From Wenjunlia tyrosinilytica (GTDB taxonomy: Bacteria; Actinomycetota; Actinomycetes; Streptomycetales; Streptomycetaceae): a stretch of 64,000 nt of DNA. The stretch spans positions 1 through 64,000 of the forward strand of contig NZ_BMMS01000001.1 in assembly GCF_014646055.1 (NCBI RefSeq), written 5' to 3'. Position 1 is the first letter of the stretch; every line of letters starts with the position of its first letter. A model generated the notes under the pieces. The model had not been told where the DNA came from. It made no database searches and worked only from the letters and a program-made list of their open reading frames with translations. Shown here piece after piece: positions 54,584-62,776 of this stretch. Position numbers and translations under genes: made by a program.

Positions 54584-57564
54584 AAGATCCGGTCCACCAC
54601 GGCCCGCGCCCTGCGGGTCGTGCGCCGGTAGTCCTCGATCAGCTCCCCCAGGTGCCCCGGCTCGTAGCCGAGGTACCTGGCCACCCCCGCCAGCTCCCTC
54701 GGATCGGCGGGGAAGGTGTCACCGGGGCGGCCGCGCACCAGCATGACGGCGTTGCGCACCCGCGTCGCCAGCACCCACGCGTTCTCCAGGATCCGGGCGT
54801 CCATCGGGTCGATCAGATCGGTCTCCCGGGCGGCGGCCAGCGCCTCGCGGGTCCCGGTCGTGCGCAGCCCGGGCACGGAGTGCGCGTAGGTGAGCTGGAT
54901 GAGCTGCACCGTCCACTCCACGTCCGACAGGCCGCCGCGGCCCAGCTTGGTGTGGGTCGTCGGGTCGCTGCCGCGCGGCAGCCGCTCGTTCTCCATCCGG
55001 GCCTTGAGCCGCCGGATCTCGCGGACGGCGTCCTCGCTCAGCCCCTCGGACGGATAGCGCAGCGGGTCCACCGTCTCGATGAACCGGCGGCCCAGATCGG
55101 CGTCCCCGGCGACCGGCGCGGCCCTCAGCAGCGCCTGGCTCTCCCAGACGTGCGACCAGCGCCGGTAGTAGGCCGCGTAGCTGCCCAGAGTGCGCACCAG
55201 CGGCCCCTGGCGGCCCTCGGGCCGCAGGTCCGCGTCGATCAGCAACGGGGGATCGCTGGTGGGGACCTGGAGCAGTCTGCGCAGCTCATTGGCCAGCCGC
55301 CCGGCGACGGTGGCGGCCTTGGCCTCGTCGGCGCCCTCCGCCGGCTCGTGCACGAACAGCACATCGGCGTCCGAGCCGTAGCCCAGCTCATCGCCGCCGA
55401 AGCGGCCCATCCCGATCACGGCCAGCCGGGTGGGCAGGGGCTCGCCGGACTGGGCCTGCTCGGCGTTTATGGCCGCGCGCAGGGCCCCGGCGATGGTGGC
55501 CGCGTTGATGTCGGACACGGCCCGGCCGGGAACGCCGACGTCCCCGTCGAACGTGCCGATGACATCCGCGGCCGTCGTGCGGAACAGCTCCCTGCGGCGC
55601 ACCCCGCGGGCCGCCGCCACGGCCTGCTCGGGTGTGCCGGCGCGGCCCACGGCGGCCATGACCTCGGCCTCCAGCGCCGCCCTGCCGCGGGGCTGGAGGC
55701 CCTCGGGGTCGCCGAGCAGGGCCACCGCCTCGGGCGCGCGCATCAGCAGGTCGGGGGCGAGACGGCCGGAGGACAGCACCCTGGCCAGGTTCTCCGCCGC
55801 GGCGCCCTCGTCGCGCAGGAGCCTGAGATACCACGGGGTGCGGCCCAGGGCCTCGGAGACCCTGCGAAAGCCCAGGAGGCCCGCGTCCGGGTCGGCGGAG
55901 TCCGCGAACCAGCCCAGGAGCACCGGCAGCAGGGTGCGCTGGATCGCCGCCGTCCGGCTCACCCCGGAGGCGAGCGCTTCGAGGTGGCGCAGCGCCGCGG
56001 CCGGGTCCCGGTAGCCCAGCGCCTCCAGCCGGGTGCGGGCGGCCTTCGGGGACAGGCCGATCTCCCCGGGTGCCAGCTGGGCCACGGCGTCCAGGAGCGG
56101 CCGGTAGAACAGCTTCTCGTGCAGTCGGCGCACCTCCATGGCGTGCCGCCTCCACTCCCGGTTGAGCTCGGTGACGGGCTCGGTGCGCATGCCGAGGGAG
56201 CGGCCGAGCCTGCGCAGGTCGTCCTCGTTGTCGGGCACCAGATGGGTCCTTCGCAGCCGGTGGAGCTGGATCCGGTGCTCCATGCGGCGCAGGAACCGGT
56301 AGGCGGCCTCGAGGGCGGCGGCGTCGGCCCGGCCGACGTACCCGCCCTCGGACAGGGCCTTGAGCGCGGTCAGGGTGGTCCCGCTGCGCAGGCTCTCGTC
56401 GGAGCGGCCGTGCACGAGCTGGAGCATCTGCACGGCGAACTCGACGTCCCGCAGCCCTCCGGGCCCCAGTTTGAGCTCGCGGTCGATCTGGGCCGCCGGG
56501 ATGTTGTCCACGACGCGGCGGCGCATCTGCTGGACGTCGGAGACGAAGTTCTCCCGCTCGGAGGCGGACCAGACCATGGGGGTGACGGCCTCCATGTACT
56601 GGGCGCCGAGTGCTTCGTCACCGGCTATCGGGCGGGCCTTGAGCAGGGCCTGGAACTCCCAGGTCTTGGCCCAGCGGCGGTAGTAGGCGACGTGGCTGGA
56701 CAGGGTCCGCACCAGGGGGCCGTGCTTGCCCTCCGGGCGCAGATTGGCGTCCACGGGCCAGATGGTGCCCTCGGAGGTGGTGTCGGAGCACACGCGGATC
56801 ATCCGGGCGGCGAGCCGGGTGGCGGCCTGGAGCGCGGCCGACTCGGGCACGGTGCCGCGCGGCTCGGCGACGAAGACGACGTCCACGTCGGAGACGTAGT
56901 TCAGCTCGTGGCCGCCCGCCTTGCCCATGCCGATCACGGCGATCCGGCAGGCGCGGGCGTCGTCGGGGACCTCCTCGGCGGCGATGTCGAGCGCGGCGCA
57001 CAAGGTGGCGGCGGACAGGTCGGCCAGCTCGGCGGCGGTCTGGGCCACGTCCGTGGTCCCGCAGACGTCCCGTGCGGCGATGGCGAGCAGGCATCGGCGG
57101 TAGGCGACCCGCAGCGCGTCCGGCCGGCTCAGACCGCGGTCGCGTTCGTCGAAGACCCCCTGGTAGAGGGAGCGCTGGAACTCCTCGACGCCCGGGTGCA
57201 TATCGGTGACCTCGTACGTCACCAGCGCGTGCCAGTCACCCGGATGGCGGGCGAGATGGGTGCCGAGCGCCGCCGAGGCGCCGAGCACTCCGAGCAGCCG
57301 GTCGCGCAGCGGCTTGGAGGCGGTGAGGGTGCCCAGCAGCGCCTGTCGTTCCGAAGGAGTGAGGGCGTCGACCAGGCGGGACAGGCTCAGCAGGGCCAGA
57401 TCGGGGTCCGCGGTGTCCCCCAGCGAATCGAGGAGCACCGGATCGGAGCGCACCGGCGCGAGGCCCGGGGTCTCCAGCAGCCGGGCGGCTGTCTGCGGGT
57501 CGGTGAACCCGTGGCGCAGCAGACGCAAGTGGGGACTGCTCCTTCGGCCCTCGGGTGCACCCAT
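54559..57564 (-). CDS. glnE: Bifunctional glutamine synthetase adenylyltransferase/adenylyl-removing enzyme
   Basis: GlnE adenylylates and deadenylylates GlnA at Tyr397. The 1001-aa protein has two nucleotidyltransferase domains with their catalytic GSD/SDxD motifs: MGKAGGHELNYVSDVDVVFV (about residue 220, the removing domain) and MGRFGGDELGYGSDADVLFV (about 720, the adenylylating domain). A helical linker separates them. This is the standard GlnE layout, slightly longer than the E. coli protein of about 946 aa. It is transcribed in the same direction as glnA2, which lies upstream. The last 25 bases overlap the PAP2 gene on the other strand. Confidence 0.96.
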   Translation of the reverse strand: MGAPEGRRSSPHLRLLRHGFTDPQTAARLLETPGLAPVRSDPVLLDSLGDTADPDLALLSLSRLVDALTPSERQALLGTLTASKPLRDRLLGVLGASAALGTHLARHPGDWHALVTYEVTDMHPGVEEFQRSLYQGVFDERDRGLSRPDALRVAYRRCLLAIAARDVCGTTDVAQTAAELADLSAATLCAALDIAAEEVPDDARACRIAVIGMGKAGGHELNYVSDVDVVFVAEPRGTVPESAALQAATRLAARMIRVCSDTTSEGTIWPVDANLRPEGKHGPLVRTLSSHVAYYRRWAKTWEFQALLKARPIAGDEALGAQYMEAVTPMVWSASERENFVSDVQQMRRRVVDNIPAAQIDRELKLGPGGLRDVEFAVQMLQLVHGRSDESLRSGTTLTALKALSEGGYVGRADAAALEAAYRFLRRMEHRIQLHRLRRTHLVPDNEDDLRRLGRSLGMRTEPVTELNREWRRHAMEVRRLHEKLFYRPLLDAVAQLAPGEIGLSPKAARTRLEALGYRDPAAALRHLEALASGVSRTAAIQRTLLPVLLGWFADSADPDAGLLGFRRVSEALGRTPWYLRLLRDEGAAAENLARVLSSGRLAPDLLMRAPEAVALLGDPEGLQPRGRAALEAEVMAAVGRAGTPEQAVAAARGVRRRELFRTTAADVIGTFDGDVGVPGRAVSDINAATIAGALRAAINAEQAQSGEPLPTRLAVIGMGRFGGDELGYGSDADVLFVHEPAEGADEAKAATVAGRLANELRRLLQVPTSDPPLLIDADLRPEGRQGPLVRTLGSYAAYYRRWSHVWESQALLRAAPVAGDADLGRRFIETVDPLRYPSEGLSEDAVREIRRLKARMENERLPRGSDPTTHTKLGRGGLSDVEWTVQLIQLTYAHSVPGLRTTGTREALAAARETDLIDPMDARILENAWVLATRVRNAVMLVRGRPGDTFPADPRELAGVARYLGYEPGHLGELIEDYRRTTRRARAVVDRIFYNWTPEG

Positions 57565-57579
57565 GCCTCGATCGACCCT

Positions 57580-57615
57580 CTCGTCCTCGGCCCGCGGTCA
57601 CGGGCCGAGGACGAG
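57580..57615 (-). terminator. Perfect 15-bp hairpin after glnA2
   Basis: CTCGTCCTCGGCCCG pairs perfectly with CGGGCCGAGGACGAG around a six-base loop, 30 bases past the glnA2 stop and just before glnE. It should separate glnE from glnA2 transcription. Confidence 0.85.
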
Positions 57616-57644
57616 CGTAATCCCCTCGTCCGGCGCGTGAGCGG

Positions 57645-59006
57645 CTATAGGACCGGCAGGTTCTTGCGCAGCTCGAACGGGGTGACCTCGGAGCGGTACT
57701 CCTCCCACTCCTGTTTCTTGTTGCGCAGGAAGAAGTCGAAGACGTGCTCGCCGAGCGTCTCGGCGACGAGCTCGCTTCGCTGCATCAGATCGATGGCCTC
57801 GCCGAGGTTCTGCGGCAGCGGCTCGATGCCCAGCGCGCGCCGCTCGGAGTCCGTGAGCGCCCACACGTCGTCGTCCGCGCCCGGTGGGAGCTCGTATCCC
57901 TGCTCGATGCCCTTCAGGCCCGCCGACAGCAGGACGGCGTAGGCCAGGTAGGGGTTGCAGCCGGTGTCGAGGGAGCGGACCTCGACCCGGGAGGAACCGG
58001 TCTTGCCGGGCTTGTACATGGGCACCCGCACCAGCGCGGAGCGGTTGTTGTGGCCCCAGCAGATGTAGGAGGGGGCCTCGCCGCCGGCGCCGGCGGTGCG
58101 CTGGGAGCCGCCCCAGATCCGCTTGTAGGAGTTGACCCACTGGTTGGTGACCGCGCAGATCTCGGCGGCGTGCTTGAGCAGGCCGGCGATGAAGGAGCGG
58201 CCGACCTTGGACAGCTGGTACTCCGCCCCGGACTCGTAGAAGGCGTTGCGGTCGCCCTCGAACAGGGACAGGTGGGTGTGCATGCCCGAGCCCGGATACT
58301 CCGAGAAGGGCTTCGGCATGAAGGTGGCCTGCACGCCCTGCTCGAGCGCGACCTCCTTCATGACCAGGCGGAACGTCATGATGTTGTCCGCCGTGGACAG
58401 GGCGTCGGCGTAGCGCAGGTCGATCTCCTGCTGCCCGGGAGCGCCCTCGTGGTGGCTGAACTCCACCGAGATGCCCATCGACTCCAGCATGGTGATCGCC
58501 TGGCGGCGGAAGTCCTGGCCGACCGGCTGCGGAGTGTGGTCGAAGTAGCCCGAGGAGTCGGCCGGGATCGGCGTGGAGCCGTCCGTCGGCTTGCTCTTGA
58601 GGAGGAAGAACTCGATCTCGGGGTGGGTGTAGAAGGTGAACCCCAGGTCGGAGGTCTTGGCGAGGATGCGCTTGAGCACGTGGCGGGGGTCGGCGTACGA
58701 CGGGGAGCCGTCCGGCATGAGGATGTCGCAGAACATCCGGGCGGTCCCCGGCGACTCGGCGCGCCACGGCAGTATCTGGAACGTGGACGGGTCGGGCTTG
58801 GCAAGCATGTCCGACTCGTAGACGCGGGCGAAGCCCTCGATGGCCGAGCCGTCGAAGCCGATGCCCTCGTCGAAGGCCTGCTCCAGCTCCGCGGGGGCCA
58901 CGGCGACCGACTTCAAGAATCCGAGAACGTCGGTGAACCACAGCCGCACGAACCGGATGTCCCGCTCCTCCAGCGTGCGGAGCACGAACTCCTGCTGCTT
59001 GTCCAT
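57645..59006 (-). CDS. glnA2: GlnA2-type gamma-glutamylpolyamine synthetase
   Basis: A glutamine-synthetase-like enzyme of 453 aa, the length of S. coelicolor GlnA2 (SCO2241), which glutamylates putrescine and other polyamines rather than ammonia. It starts MDKQQEFVLRTLEERDIRFV, then LWFTDVLGFLKSVAV. Other GS motifs are FDGSAIEGFARV, FTFYTHPEIEFFLL, SVEFSHHEGAPGQQEIDLRY, GSGMHTHLSLFEGDRNAFYE and NNRSALVRVP. GlnA2 identity is from recognising the S. coelicolor sequence; activity is not shown here. The ATG at 59006 or a GTG six bases earlier may be used. A half GlnR-like site lies upstream (59029-59044). Confidence 0.92.
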   Translation of the reverse strand: MDKQQEFVLRTLEERDIRFVRLWFTDVLGFLKSVAVAPAELEQAFDEGIGFDGSAIEGFARVYESDMLAKPDPSTFQILPWRAESPGTARMFCDILMPDGSPSYADPRHVLKRILAKTSDLGFTFYTHPEIEFFLLKSKPTDGSTPIPADSSGYFDHTPQPVGQDFRRQAITMLESMGISVEFSHHEGAPGQQEIDLRYADALSTADNIMTFRLVMKEVALEQGVQATFMPKPFSEYPGSGMHTHLSLFEGDRNAFYESGAEYQLSKVGRSFIAGLLKHAAEICAVTNQWVNSYKRIWGGSQRTAGAGGEAPSYICWGHNNRSALVRVPMYKPGKTGSSRVEVRSLDTGCNPYLAYAVLLSAGLKGIEQGYELPPGADDDVWALTDSERRALGIEPLPQNLGEAIDLMQRSELVAETLGEHVFDFFLRNKKQEWEEYRSEVTPFELRKNLPVL

Positions 59007-59028
59007 GGGCACAGTCTCACCTCTGTTC

Positions 59029-59044
59029 TTTTCGCGCGTGTTAC
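59029..59044 (-). promoter_or_regulatory. Half GlnR-like site before glnA2
   Basis: On the minus strand GTAAC-N6-GAAAA matches one half of the GlnR box (gTnAc-n6-GaAAc) in nine of ten positions, 23 bases upstream of the glnA2 ATG. The second half is missing, and a site this close to the start may not be functional. Confidence 0.3.
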
Positions 59045-59113
59045 GTCCCGCGGACGCCCCTCGGCCCCATCATGGACCACGGTCCCGTGCAGGGGACAAC
59101 GGGTGACCCCGGG

Positions 59114-59131
59114 GGCCCGCGCGCGCGGGCC
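59114..59131. terminator. GC palindrome after DUF2867 gene
   Basis: GGCCCGCGCGCGCGGGCC is an 18-base perfect palindrome three bases beyond the DUF2867 stop on the minus strand. It probably ends the carboxylase operon. Confidence 0.6.
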
Positions 59132-59133
59132 GG

Positions 59134-59718
59134 TCAGCGGCTGCGGCCCGTGCCCCGGTCGGCGTTCGGCGGGGCGGCGGCGCGGCGCACGAGGCCCAGC
59201 ATGATCACATTGTGGAACGGCTCGATCACCCGGAAGTACACCCGGCCGGCCGTGCGGTGGTAGCGGACCACGGTGGTGCAGACCCCCTCGGGGCCGTCCG
59301 CGCCCTCACGCACCACAAAGGTCGTGCGGTAGCTCAGGTGCTTGTCGTCCTTTCCCGCCACCACCTGCTTCTGCGAGACGGAGTACAAGTGCAGCGGGCC
59401 GACCTGCCGGCCCTCCTCGATGCGCACCTCGCCAGCCGTGCTGCCCTTGAGGCCGAACGGGGCCACCAGGGTGTCGCGCACGCAGAGCAGGCCGCGCAGC
59501 CAGCGCGGCGGCGAGCCCAGCATGGCGGCGGTGAAGTCGATCGCGTTGGTCCCCGGTACCACGTCCACCGCCACCGCGTCGATGTGATCGCAGCCGCCGA
59601 GGGTGAGCACCGTGTCCGCGGTCACCGGCTTGGTGTCCGTCCGGGCCACCGCCGTACGGGCCGGTGCGCCGCCGAGCAGCGCCCTGCGCAGGTGGGACAC
59701 GTTCTGCGTCACGGTCAT
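59134..59718 (-). CDS. DUF2867 domain protein
   Basis: A 194-aa protein with the DUF2867 pattern: IDAVAVDVVPGTNAIDFTAAMLGSPPRWLRGLLCVRDTLVAPFG in its first half (key positions W and L-R-D), then QVVAGKDDKHLSYRTTFVV and VCTTVVRYHRTAGRVYFRVIEPFHNVIM. The family resembles a START-like/polyketide-cyclase fold but its function is unknown. The ATG overlaps the epsilon-subunit stop by four bases, so it is translated with the carboxylase genes. GGAGG precedes it. Confidence 0.87.
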   Translation of the reverse strand: MTVTQNVSHLRRALLGGAPARTAVARTDTKPVTADTVLTLGGCDHIDAVAVDVVPGTNAIDFTAAMLGSPPRWLRGLLCVRDTLVAPFGLKGSTAGEVRIEEGRQVGPLHLYSVSQKQVVAGKDDKHLSYRTTFVVREGADGPEGVCTTVVRYHRTAGRVYFRVIEPFHNVIMLGLVRRAAAPPNADRGTGRSR

Positions 59719-59927
59719 GATCCTCCGGACCTCCAGGAACCGGCCGGGCAGTGCGGGGCGCGGTGCGCCCTGCTCCATCCGGCCCTCGGCGGGCTCGTCG
59801 GGGCGCCCGCACCGCCCGTCCCCCGCCGGGCCACGGCGTACAGGACCGCCGTGATCGCCGCGAGGTCCACCGTGTCGGGGATACCGCGCACCACTCGCAG
59901 TGTGCCCGAATCCTCTGGTTCCGCCAT
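59715..59927 (-). CDS. Acyl-CoA carboxylase epsilon subunit
   Basis: A 70-aa protein (MAEPEDSGTLRVVRGIPDTV, then DLAAITAVLYAVA) matching the epsilon subunit of actinobacterial acyl-CoA carboxylases. RVVRG.P..ADLAA.TAVL opens it and a W-x-x-A.R/W..SG ending closes it, here GWSRAHRAPHCPAGSWRSGG. The epsilon subunit stabilises and stimulates the beta subunit. Its ATG shares one base with the beta-subunit stop (TGATG) and its stop overlaps the next start. It is easily missed because of its size. Confidence 0.85.
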   Translation of the reverse strand: MAEPEDSGTLRVVRGIPDTVDLAAITAVLYAVARRGTGGAGAPTSPPRAGWSRAHRAPHCPAGSWRSGGS

Positions 59928-61609
59928 CACACCGGGGGGTTTCCGTGCTTGCGGGACGGCAGGTCCGCGTGCTTGTCCCGCAGCATGGCCAGGGACCTGA
60001 TCAGCGCGGATCGTGTCTCGGCGGGATCGATGACGTCGTCCACGAGTCCGCGCTCGGCCGCGTAGTACGGGTGCATCAGCTCGGTGCGGTACTCCTTGAT
60101 CTTCTGCTCGCGCACCGCGTCCGGGTCGTCGGCGGCGGCGATCTCCCTGCGGAAGATCACATTGGCGGCGCCCTCGGCGCCCATCACGGCGATCTCGTTG
60201 CTCGGCCAGGCGAGCGAGATGTCCGCGCCGATGGAGCGCGAGTCCATCACGATGTAGGCGCCGCCGTACGCCTTGCGCATGATCAGCTGGACCCTGGGGA
60301 CGGTGGCGTTGCAGTAGGCGTAGAGCAGCTTGGCGCCGTGGCGGATGATGCCGCCGTGCTCCTGGTCGACACCGGGCAGGAAGCCGGGCACGTCCACCAG
60401 CGTCACCAGCGGGATGTTGAACGAGTCGCAGAACTGCACGAACCGCGCCGCCTTCTCCGAGGCGTGGATGTCCAGCACTCCGGCGACGGCGCCGGGGTTG
60501 TTGGCCACGATGCCGACGACATGGCCGTCGAGCCTGGCCAGGGCGCATACGACGTTGGGTGCCCAGCGCTCCTGGATCTCCAGGTACTCGCCGTCGTCGA
60601 AGACCTCCTCGATGACGGCGCGCACGTCGTAGGAGCGGTTGGCGTCGGCGGGGACGATGTCGGCCAGCGCCTCGGTGGTGCGGTCCGCCGGGTCGGTGGC
60701 CGGGGTCACCGGGGCCAGCTCGCGGTTGTTCGACGGCAGGAGCGAGAGCAGGTAGCGCACCTCCTCCAGGCACTCGGCCTCGTCGTCGTAGGCGAACGCC
60801 GCCACGCCGGAGGTGCCCGCGTGGACGTCGGCACCGCCGAGCCCGTTCTGCGAGACCTTCTCACCGGTGACCGCCTGCACGACGTCGGGCCCGGTGATGA
60901 ACATCTGCGAGGTCTCCCGGACCATGAAGACGAAGTCGGTCAGGGCGGGTGAGTAGGCGGCCCCTCCCGCGCAGGGGCCGAGCATCACGCTGATCTGCGG
61001 GACGACCCCGGAGGCCGCGGTGTTGCGCTGGAAGATGCCGCCGTACCCGGCGAGCGCGGTCACACCTTCCTGGATACGGGCGCCCGCGCCGTCGTTGAGG
61101 CTCACCAGCGGCGCCCCGGTCGCCCGGGCCAGGTCCATCACCTTGTGGATCTTCGCGGCGTGGGCCTCGCCGAGCGCGCCACCGAAGATCCGGAAGTCGT
61201 GCGCGTAGACGAAGACGGTACGGCCGTGGACCGTGCCCCAGCCGGTGATCACACCGTCGGAGTGCGGCCGCCGCCGCTCCAGGCCGAAGCCGGTGGCGCG
61301 GTGCCGCCGCAGCGCCTCGATCTCGCTGAACGAGCCCTCGTCCAGCAGGAGTTCGATCCGCTCATGAGCGGTGAGCTTGCCCTTGGCGTGCTGGCGCTCG
61401 GTGGCCGCCGGGTCGGGTCCGAGCCGGACCGACTCCTTGAGCTCGGCGAGTTCGGCGAGCCGGTCGGGCGGGCCCGTGTCCGTCATGGGGCCGGGGCCCG
61501 GGGCCGGGGACGACGAGGACGAGCGCTGCTCGGGGATGAAGCTCTTGGGAGCACGTCCCGTCGCCGCAGGCTCCGGCGCCTGCGAGGCGGGCTGGTCGGC
61601 TGTACGCAT
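59927..61609 (-). CDS. Acyl-CoA carboxylase beta (carboxyltransferase) subunit
   Basis: A 560-aa carboxyltransferase of the AccD/PccB family that moves CO2 from biotin to acetyl- or propionyl-CoA. ALGEAHAAKIHKVMDLA, GVVPQISVMLGPCAGGAAYSPALTDF, ITGPDVVQAVTGEKVSQNGLGG (oxyanion region) and GGAYIVMDSRSIGADISLAWP are all present. The ATG at 61609 has GAGGAG seven bases upstream; the N-terminal 50 residues before LAELKESVRLGPDPAATERQ are a disordered Pro/Ser/Ala extension. No biotin-carboxylase (alpha) gene is in the window, so a shared housekeeping alpha subunit is expected. The genes around it suggest provision of malonyl-CoA to a biosynthetic pathway. Confidence 0.92.
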   Translation of the reverse strand: MRTADQPASQAPEPAATGRAPKSFIPEQRSSSSSPAPGPGPMTDTGPPDRLAELAELKESVRLGPDPAATERQHAKGKLTAHERIELLLDEGSFSEIEALRRHRATGFGLERRRPHSDGVITGWGTVHGRTVFVYAHDFRIFGGALGEAHAAKIHKVMDLARATGAPLVSLNDGAGARIQEGVTALAGYGGIFQRNTAASGVVPQISVMLGPCAGGAAYSPALTDFVFMVRETSQMFITGPDVVQAVTGEKVSQNGLGGADVHAGTSGVAAFAYDDEAECLEEVRYLLSLLPSNNRELAPVTPATDPADRTTEALADIVPADANRSYDVRAVIEEVFDDGEYLEIQERWAPNVVCALARLDGHVVGIVANNPGAVAGVLDIHASEKAARFVQFCDSFNIPLVTLVDVPGFLPGVDQEHGGIIRHGAKLLYAYCNATVPRVQLIMRKAYGGAYIVMDSRSIGADISLAWPSNEIAVMGAEGAANVIFRREIAAADDPDAVREQKIKEYRTELMHPYYAAERGLVDDVIDPAETRSALIRSLAMLRDKHADLPSRKHGNPPV

Positions 61610-61717
61610 GTCCACACTCCTCATGGCTGAGTCGGTCGGGTCATCGGAAGCTCGTCGATCGAACCGACGGGTGGGCCGGGCCGCGCGGCCGTTCATCCCG
61701 GCCGGCGGTGTCGGCCG

Positions 61718-62749
61718 TCAGGCGGCCGTCCCGGCCCGACCGCGGTTCTCGTCGGACGCCGGGCCGTCGAAGTCCTCGAGGACCTGGGCCAGCCGGCGTT
61801 CGTCGTTGGTGGCCCGCACCGGGACCTCCGGGGTGATGCGGCGGCACAGGCCGCCCAGCACACGCCCCGGGCCCACCTCCACGAACCTGCCGACGCCCTC
61901 GGCGGCCACGCGCCGCACCGTCCCGGTCCACCGCACCCGCCCGGCCAGTTGGCGCCGCAGGCAGTCCACGGCCTCCCCGGCGGTGGTGACGCGGTCCGCG
62001 GTGACGCCGGAGACGAACGGCACCCGCGGGTCGCGGAAGGTGACCCGGGACAGCTCCTCGGCGAACTCCTTCTCGATCCCGGCCATCAGACTGCAGTGGA
62101 ACGGGGCCCCGACATCGAGCGCGACCGCCTTGGTCGCCCCGCGCCGCTCGGCCTCCTCCCGCACCCGGGCCACCGCCCCGGCCTGCCCCGAGACGACGGC
62201 CTGGGCGGGCTCGTTGTCGTTGGCGACCTCGACGACCTGCCCGCACTCCCGCGTGACCTCGGCGCAGATCTCCTCGACCGTGGCGAGGTCGAGGCCGATC
62301 ACCGCGGCCATGCTGCCGGGCACGGACTCGTTGACCGCCGACATCAGCTCTCCCCGGCGGCGCACCAGGCGCAGGGCGTCGGTCCAGTCGAGCACGTCCG
62401 CGGCGACCAGCGCCGTGTACTCGCCGAGGCTGTGACCGGCGACGACGTCGGGCGCGGCGCCCCGTCCGCGCAGCACCTCCAGCGTCGCCAGGCTGGTGAG
62501 GAAGACGGCCGGCTGGGTGACCGCGGTGTCGCGCAGGGCCTCGACGGGTCCCTCCCAGCACAGCGTGGACAGCGGGAGGGAGAGGATCTCATCGGCCGGG
62601 CGGTAGTACAGGTCGAGCAGGTCGGGCCGCTCCTGGAGCAGGTGCAGGCCCATGCCCACGCGCTGCGAGCCCTGGCCCGGGAAGAGGAACGCGGTCCTGT
62701 CCATCGCGGTCCTGTCCATCGCGGTCCTGTCGATCGCGGTCGTGTCCAT
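61718..62749 (-). CDS. fabD: Malonyl-CoA:ACP acyltransferase
   Basis: A 343-aa acyltransferase that loads malonyl (or another extender) on ACP. FLFPGQGSQRVGMGLHLL at the N terminus, GHSLGEYTALVAADV with the catalytic serine, VGAPFHCSLMAGIEKEF with the catalytic His and a QxxR-like QLAGRVRWTGTVRR are visible. The first 20 codons are four tandem 15-base repeats (62691-62750) giving several alternative in-frame ATGs. The paired carboxylase and exporter suggest a secondary-metabolite role; a fatty-acid FabD would normally lie with fabH, acpP and fabF. Confidence 0.9.
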   Translation of the reverse strand: MDTTAIDRTAMDRTAMDRTAFLFPGQGSQRVGMGLHLLQERPDLLDLYYRPADEILSLPLSTLCWEGPVEALRDTAVTQPAVFLTSLATLEVLRGRGAAPDVVAGHSLGEYTALVAADVLDWTDALRLVRRRGELMSAVNESVPGSMAAVIGLDLATVEEICAEVTRECGQVVEVANDNEPAQAVVSGQAGAVARVREEAERRGATKAVALDVGAPFHCSLMAGIEKEFAEELSRVTFRDPRVPFVSGVTADRVTTAGEAVDCLRRQLAGRVRWTGTVRRVAAEGVGRFVEVGPGRVLGGLCRRITPEVPVRATNDERRLAQVLEDFDGPASDENRGRAGTAA

Positions 62750-62750
62750 C
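62691..62750 (-). repeat. 15-bp tandem repeat at the fabD start
   Basis: Four copies of GCGGTCCTGTCCATC (plus strand) encode repeated DRTAM pentapeptides at the FabD N terminus. ATG codons at 62749, 62719 and 62704 are all in frame, so the true start is uncertain. Confidence 0.88.
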
Positions 62751-62776
62751 GCGGAACAGCCCCCTGTGGTGCCGGG

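Noticed and set aside
54178-57942. A 1254-codon open frame opposite glnE
   Set aside because: Antisense shadow of glnE with low-complexity Gly/Arg/Gln composition and no recognisable family.
57598-58941. Minus-strand frame of 447 codons overlapping glnA2
   Set aside because: It is an out-of-frame shadow of glnA2; the other frame carries all the glutamine synthetase motifs.
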